Positions 6,299-8,845 of a stretch of 8,845 bases of DNA are shown in pieces. The position numbers were made by a program, and so were the translations under genes. Where the stretch lies: positions 1-8,845 of the forward strand of contig CAZBIU010000291.1 in assembly GCA_964491625.1 (NCBI GenBank). The letters run 5' to 3'. Source of the DNA: Fen-1118 sp964491625. GTDB lineage: Bacteria > Myxococcota_A > Polyangia > Fen-1088. The stretch's first letter is position 1; every line of letters begins with the position of its first letter. Below the pieces are notes generated by a model. It made no database searches, was not told where the DNA came from, and worked only from the letters and a program-made list of their open reading frames with translations.

Positions 6299-7855
6299 CA
6301 CCCCCAGCGAGAGCTGCTGTATCTTCTCGCGGAAGCTACAAGACTGGCGCAACAGGAAGTCGCAGCGGCCGCGCTCGCGCTCGCAGAGCTCAGCCAAGCG
6401 CGTGCGGAACGCAGCCGATTCTCCGTCGGGATAGGCCTCGCACAGGGCAAACATTTCCGCGATGAGGGCGATGCTGTCGAGATTCACTTCCCGCTCGAAA
6501 TGGAGGAAGTCGGCTACCAGGGCGTCCACCTCGCGCCCCTCGTAGAAGTGGCGCAGGACCGCGGCCTGGTGATCGAGTCGGATGATCTGGCCGAGCAGGT
6601 GATCCTGGGCGAAGCAACGCTCGACCAGGAGTTGCCACGCTGCCTTCCAAGCGTGCTCGGTCATCGGAAAGGTGTAGTCGTAGGCGCGCAGCAGATAGTT
6701 TCCGTAGGCCCGGTTCTCGTCGACCATGCGCTGTTCGAGAGGCGTGCCGGTGTAGATTTCCGCGCGGCAGAAGCTGAGGGGATGTCCAGGGTGGGCGGCG
6801 ACGAATGCCAAATCCTCGCGCATCGAGGACAGGCTGGCCTCGGGGTGGAACATGATGATGGTGTATTGCGTGGAGATGCCCAGCTCTTCGCAGATTGCAA
6901 GGGCCTGGTGCTCGTGCTCGACGGTCTGGCGCCGTCCGATCGATGCCAGCCCGGCGCGGCTGCCGGATTCGATGCCGAGGAATACGCGCAGAAGGCCCAT
7001 TTCGCGCAGGCGCAGGAAGACCTGCCGGTTCACGTCGGCGGGCCGGCACTTGAGCGCCAGGGCGACCCGGCGCAGTCCATGCTGGCGCATGAGCCGGTCC
7101 AGGGCGTCGATGCGATCCAGGTTGCGGTCCACCTGCGGAACCAGGAAGTTGTCGTCGTGAAACACGAACTGGCGCACGCCGCGCTCGTGGTAGAGGAACG
7201 CCATCTCGCTCACAATGTTCTCGGGGCTGCGCTGGCGAAAGCGTTTGCCGGAAACCATCCGGTGCATGGTCGAGATGCAACAGTAGTCGCACGCGCTAAG
7301 GCAGCCGCGACTGCCCATCATGTACGCCGTCGGCACCCCGGCCATGAGGCGCGCGGGACCGGTGCGATCGGGCCAGGGCAAGCCGTCGAGGTTCTCGAGG
7401 GCGGCGCGTGGTGGGCTTCTTCGCAGGCCGCCGCGACCCCGGAGCACCAGGCCAGGAATCGTCGCGAGGGCGGCCTCGGTCCACGCGGGCAGGGAGGCAA
7501 GCTCGGCGATGGTTCGCTCGCACTCGTGCAGCGCGATGAGGTCGAGCTCAGGATGTCGCGCCAGCAGGTCATCCGCTGCGCAGGACGCGAAATGGCCACC
7601 TGCAATCACGGCTCGCTCGGGTCGGGCCCGCTTCAAATCGCGTGCCAGTGCCAGGAATTCGTGGGCGCGAACCTGGTAGCACAAGGAAAGTCCCACCAGG
7701 TCCGCCCAGTCGGCCGCGGCCAGCACTGCAAGCGCATCGTCGCTGGCCTCGAACACCGCGATCCGCGGCTCATGTCCCGCGTCGCGCAGCGATGACGCGA
7801 GATAGCGGAGGGAGAGGTTCTCTTCCAGATCCGGGCCGACGAGTAGCACACGCAT
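5780..7855 (-). CDS. B12-binding-type radical SAM enzyme with in-frame lipoprotein-like repeat tail
   Basis: This frame encodes 691 residues. Residues 1-140 resemble the cobalamin-binding domain of class B radical SAM enzymes (MRVLLVGPDLEENLSLRYLA, VIAGGHFAS at 83-91, then LIALHECERTI). As in many of these enzymes, there is no DxHxxG motif. The radical SAM core starts near 176: SRGCLSACDYC places the iron-sulfur cysteines at 185, 189 and 192 (CxxxCxxC). FHDDNF and FLGIESGS follow, typical of the barrel. A helical region runs to about 519. Residues 520-691 look like a different protein: a lipoprotein-type signal with Cys555, a DAG-rich linker, and three 25-residue repeats. Such enzymes often methylate unreactive carbons, but the substrate here is unknown. 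The start at 7855 has AAGGA six bases upstream; the in-frame ATG at 7942 adds 29 residues of unlikely sequence. A +1 slip or a missing G in the G-run at 6301-6305 would end the enzyme at TGA 6300-6298, so the fusion may not be real. Confidence 0.85.
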   Translation of the reverse strand: MRVLLVGPDLEENLSLRYLASSLRDAGHEPRIAVFEASDDALAVLAAADWADLVGLSLCYQVRAHEFLALARDLKRARPERAVIAGGHFASCAADDLLARHPELDLIALHECERTIAELASLPAWTEAALATIPGLVLRGRGGLRRSPPRAALENLDGLPWPDRTGPARLMAGVPTAYMMGSRGCLSACDYCCISTMHRMVSGKRFRQRSPENIVSEMAFLYHERGVRQFVFHDDNFLVPQVDRNLDRIDALDRLMRQHGLRRVALALKCRPADVNRQVFLRLREMGLLRVFLGIESGSRAGLASIGRRQTVEHEHQALAICEELGISTQYTIIMFHPEASLSSMREDLAFVAAHPGHPLSFCRAEIYTGTPLEQRMVDENRAYGNYLLRAYDYTFPMTEHAWKAAWQLLVERCFAQDHLLGQIIRLDHQAAVLRHFYEGREVDALVADFLHFEREVNLDSIALIAEMFALCEAYPDGESAAFRTRLAELCERERGRCDFLLRQSCSFREKIQQLSLGVMGLAHPGRRSALDRSFLERLPSHAAAVFLAVGLLNCDSTSSLKTSPRDGSAADSAQAADSKPVPDATTFRDQGGMLEAPPPPMDAPKVLVQDASVDTRDAGARDAGALDTGTSDDAKLIADAVTFRDQGGVMEAPPPPMDAKPIVDAPVFRDQGGVMEAPAAPMNAESRRKK
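5801..5875 (-). repeat. 25-residue repeat unit 3, partly diverged
   Basis: Encodes KPIVDAPVFRDQGGVMEAP followed by AAPMNA. The four-proline run is reduced to PAAP and the final Asp is Asn. It is the last unit and is followed only by ESRRKK and the stop. Confidence 0.8.
5876..5950 (-). repeat. 25-residue repeat unit 2
   Basis: Encodes KLIADAVTFRDQGGVMEAP followed by PPPMDA. It abuts unit 3 with no spacer. The DNA is also similar across units, especially around the FRDQGG codons, which suggests duplication kept under selection. Confidence 0.85.
6044..6118 (-). repeat. 25-residue repeat unit 1
   Basis: Encodes KPVPDATTFRDQGGMLEAP followed by PPPMDA. It is separated from unit 2 by a 31-residue Asp/Ala/Gly-rich linker. 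It shares with the other units the frame K-x-x-x-DA-x-x-FRDQGG-x-x-EAP-x-x-PM-x-A. Confidence 0.85.
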
Positions 7856-7861
7856 TGGAGT

Positions 7862-7866
7862 TCCTT
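7862..7866 (-). promoter_or_regulatory. Shine-Dalgarno site fixing the radical SAM start
   Basis: The minus strand reads AAGGA, six bases before ATG 7855. Translation from there begins MRVLLVGPD, the expected first strand of the B12-binding fold. This favours 7855 over the upstream ATG at 7942. Confidence 0.65.
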
Positions 7867-7925
7867 TTTGGGGCAATTGGCCGCCACCTCTCGCCAGCAA
7901 CCCTCGTGCCACACGGCAGAGCAGT

Positions 7926-7954
7926 CCGTGAAGACCGGTCAAGTCTTCGGACGG
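7926..7954. repeat. Bulged inverted repeat upstream of the radical SAM gene
   Basis: CCGTGAAGAC (7926-7935) pairs with GTCTTC (7943-7948) and ACGG (7951-7954), giving a ten-base-pair stem with a two-base bulge and a seven-base loop. It lies in the 206-base leader/intergenic region between the 8062-8835 gene and the radical SAM gene. No T-run follows on either strand, so it may be a regulator site or an RNA structure rather than a simple terminator. No B12-box (GCCACTG) was found, so a cobalamin riboswitch is not supported. Confidence 0.35.
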
Positions 7955-8061
7955 CCTGCCCGCGCCTGGCTTACTTGAACCGTCCTCGGGCGGCCCTGCC
8001 CTGGCTCCGTCAGAAATCTGAGTCGTGCGCCGGCTGGTTGACCGGCCGACCGATGCTGCGA

Positions 8062-8835
8062 TCAGCGATGCGCGCCGCCGGGAACGCCCTTGTCGCCCTT
8101 CTTCTTGCCGGCGACCAGGCCATCCTTCTGGTGCACGGCCCAGCCGACCTGCTCGGCCGGCTTGCCTTCAAGCTGGATGGTCTGCGCCTCGGGCGGGAGA
8201 ACCGCGTTGCCCTCGGCCAGCATCTTGCCGTCCAGGTCCTGAAGCTTCTTGTGGATGATGAGGCCGTTGGAGGCCGCGAACCCGGTCATGGAGTTGATGG
8301 AGAAGGTACCGGTGACGATGTACTGCTGGCCCAGCTTGGCCTCAAGCGGTTTAGGATCGCCGGTATCCCAATCTTTGATTGGGTAGTCGGCGATGAGCAA
8401 GGATCGCTCTTTCTTGGCGGTGGGCGTATCGGCCATGAAGAAGTGCGGCTGATCGCAAGGGCGGCAACCGCCGCGGTCCACCTGCACGTTTTGGGTCAGC
8501 GCCTCGCCGCCCTTCTTCATCGCCTTCTTCTTTTCCTTCTTCGTCTTATCGTTCAGCTCGTCGTTGCACTTGCGCAACTCGGCCGGGCATTCGTAGATCT
8601 CGGTCAGATAGGCTTTGACCTGGACGTCCTTGTCCATGTACTTGTCTTTCATCTTGCGAAGGCCCATCACGGAAAACTCGCCGCCGGGGTATTGGACCGG
8701 GACGTTGGATGCTGCAAAGCTAGGGGAGGGCGGTAGGTTCACCTTAATCGGGGTAACTTCCTGACCCTGCGCGAAGACGTTGAGCGGCAGCAGGGAAGCC
8801 AGCGCGAACACCGAGAACAGACAGATTCGGATCAT
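8062..8835 (-). CDS. Secreted protein of unknown function, OB-fold-like, four cysteines
   Basis: The product has 257 residues. A Sec signal peptide covers residues 1-22 (MIRICLFSVFALASLLPLNVFA, with Gln23 as the likely mature start), so it should be periplasmic or surface-exposed. From about 55 to 200 the pattern looks like an OB-fold: DKYMDKDVQVKAYLTEIYEC, later LLIADYP, then QQYIVTGTFSINSM and GLIIHKKLQDLDG. This is inference from strand pattern only. In the middle sits a charged insertion rich in Lys (KKEKKKAMKKGGE, about 99-111), flanked by Cys83/Cys90 and Cys124/Cys127 (CX6C and CRPC), which could bind a metal or form disulfides. The C-terminus is Lys/Gly-rich. ATG 8835 has GGGGAA five to ten bases upstream, at the window edge. 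The gene is 206 bases upstream of the radical SAM gene on the same strand; a functional link is possible but unproven. Confidence 0.85.
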   Translation of the reverse strand: MIRICLFSVFALASLLPLNVFAQGQEVTPIKVNLPPSPSFAASNVPVQYPGGEFSVMGLRKMKDKYMDKDVQVKAYLTEIYECPAELRKCNDELNDKTKKEKKKAMKKGGEALTQNVQVDRGGCRPCDQPHFFMADTPTAKKERSLLIADYPIKDWDTGDPKPLEAKLGQQYIVTGTFSINSMTGFAASNGLIIHKKLQDLDGKMLAEGNAVLPPEAQTIQLEGKPAEQVGWAVHQKDGLVAGKKKGDKGVPGGAHR

Positions 8836-8845
8836 GTGTTTCCCC

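Noticed and set aside
5684..7795. 703-codon plus-strand open frame
   Set aside because: It is the antisense image of the radical SAM gene. It has no recognisable domain, while the minus frame has all radical SAM motifs.
8029..8046. Inverted repeat GCCGG-N8-CCGGC after the secreted-protein gene
   Set aside because: The stem is only five base pairs with no T-run. In DNA this rich in G+C such repeats are frequent, so I do not call a terminator.
7856..8061. Cobalamin riboswitch upstream of the B12-type radical SAM gene
   Set aside because: No B12-box or conserved riboswitch core was found on the minus strand.
7642..8736. 364-codon plus-strand open frame
   Set aside because: It overlaps the start of the radical SAM gene, the intergenic region and the secreted-protein gene in antisense. 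The translation has no domain and no good start site.

Overview
The window is a GC-rich piece of bacterial chromosome. Its dense gene packing, high G+C at third codon positions, many exported or lipid-anchored proteins of unknown function, and one lipoprotein-like tail with an Asp-Ala-Gly linker fit a Myxococcota-type (former deltaproteobacterial) genome. This is an inference from style; no rRNA or marker gene is present. No tRNA, rRNA, CRISPR array, insertion sequence or phage gene was seen.

Layout from left to right. (1) A minus-strand gene enters from the left edge and starts near 1932 (or 1839). It encodes an exported, alpha-helical/TPR-like protein with one transmembrane helix near the edge; its 3' end lies outside the window. 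(2) Divergent to it is a plus-strand operon at 1951-5157: a lipoprotein of unknown function, a GDP-L-fucose synthase-type reductase (fcl) and a GDP-mannose 4,6-dehydratase (gmd). fcl and gmd overlap by four bases. A 21-codon reading frame exactly bridges the lipoprotein stop and the fcl start. Together gmd and fcl would convert GDP-mannose to GDP-L-fucose for a surface polysaccharide or glycan. (3) Converging on gmd is a small secreted monoheme cytochrome c on the minus strand (5184-5516), with a strong Shine-Dalgarno sequence and a sigma-54-like site upstream. (4) Further right on the minus strand is an open frame of 691 codons (5780-7855). Its first 519 residues are a cobalamin-binding-type radical SAM enzyme. 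The remaining 172 look like a separate lipoprotein with three copies of a 25-residue unit whose core is FRDQGGxxEAPPPPMDA. (5) At the right edge, also on the minus strand, is a secreted protein of unknown function with an OB-fold-like look and four cysteines (8062-8835).

The most interesting part is (4). An unassigned radical SAM/B12-type enzyme is joined in frame, or by a near-overlapping start, to a repetitive Pro/Met/Phe-containing lipoprotein that could be its substrate. The junction has a run of five G followed by TGATG, so a one-base change would turn the fusion into two ordinary overlapping genes. Whether this is a true fusion, a programmed frameshift or a sequence error cannot be settled from the window alone.
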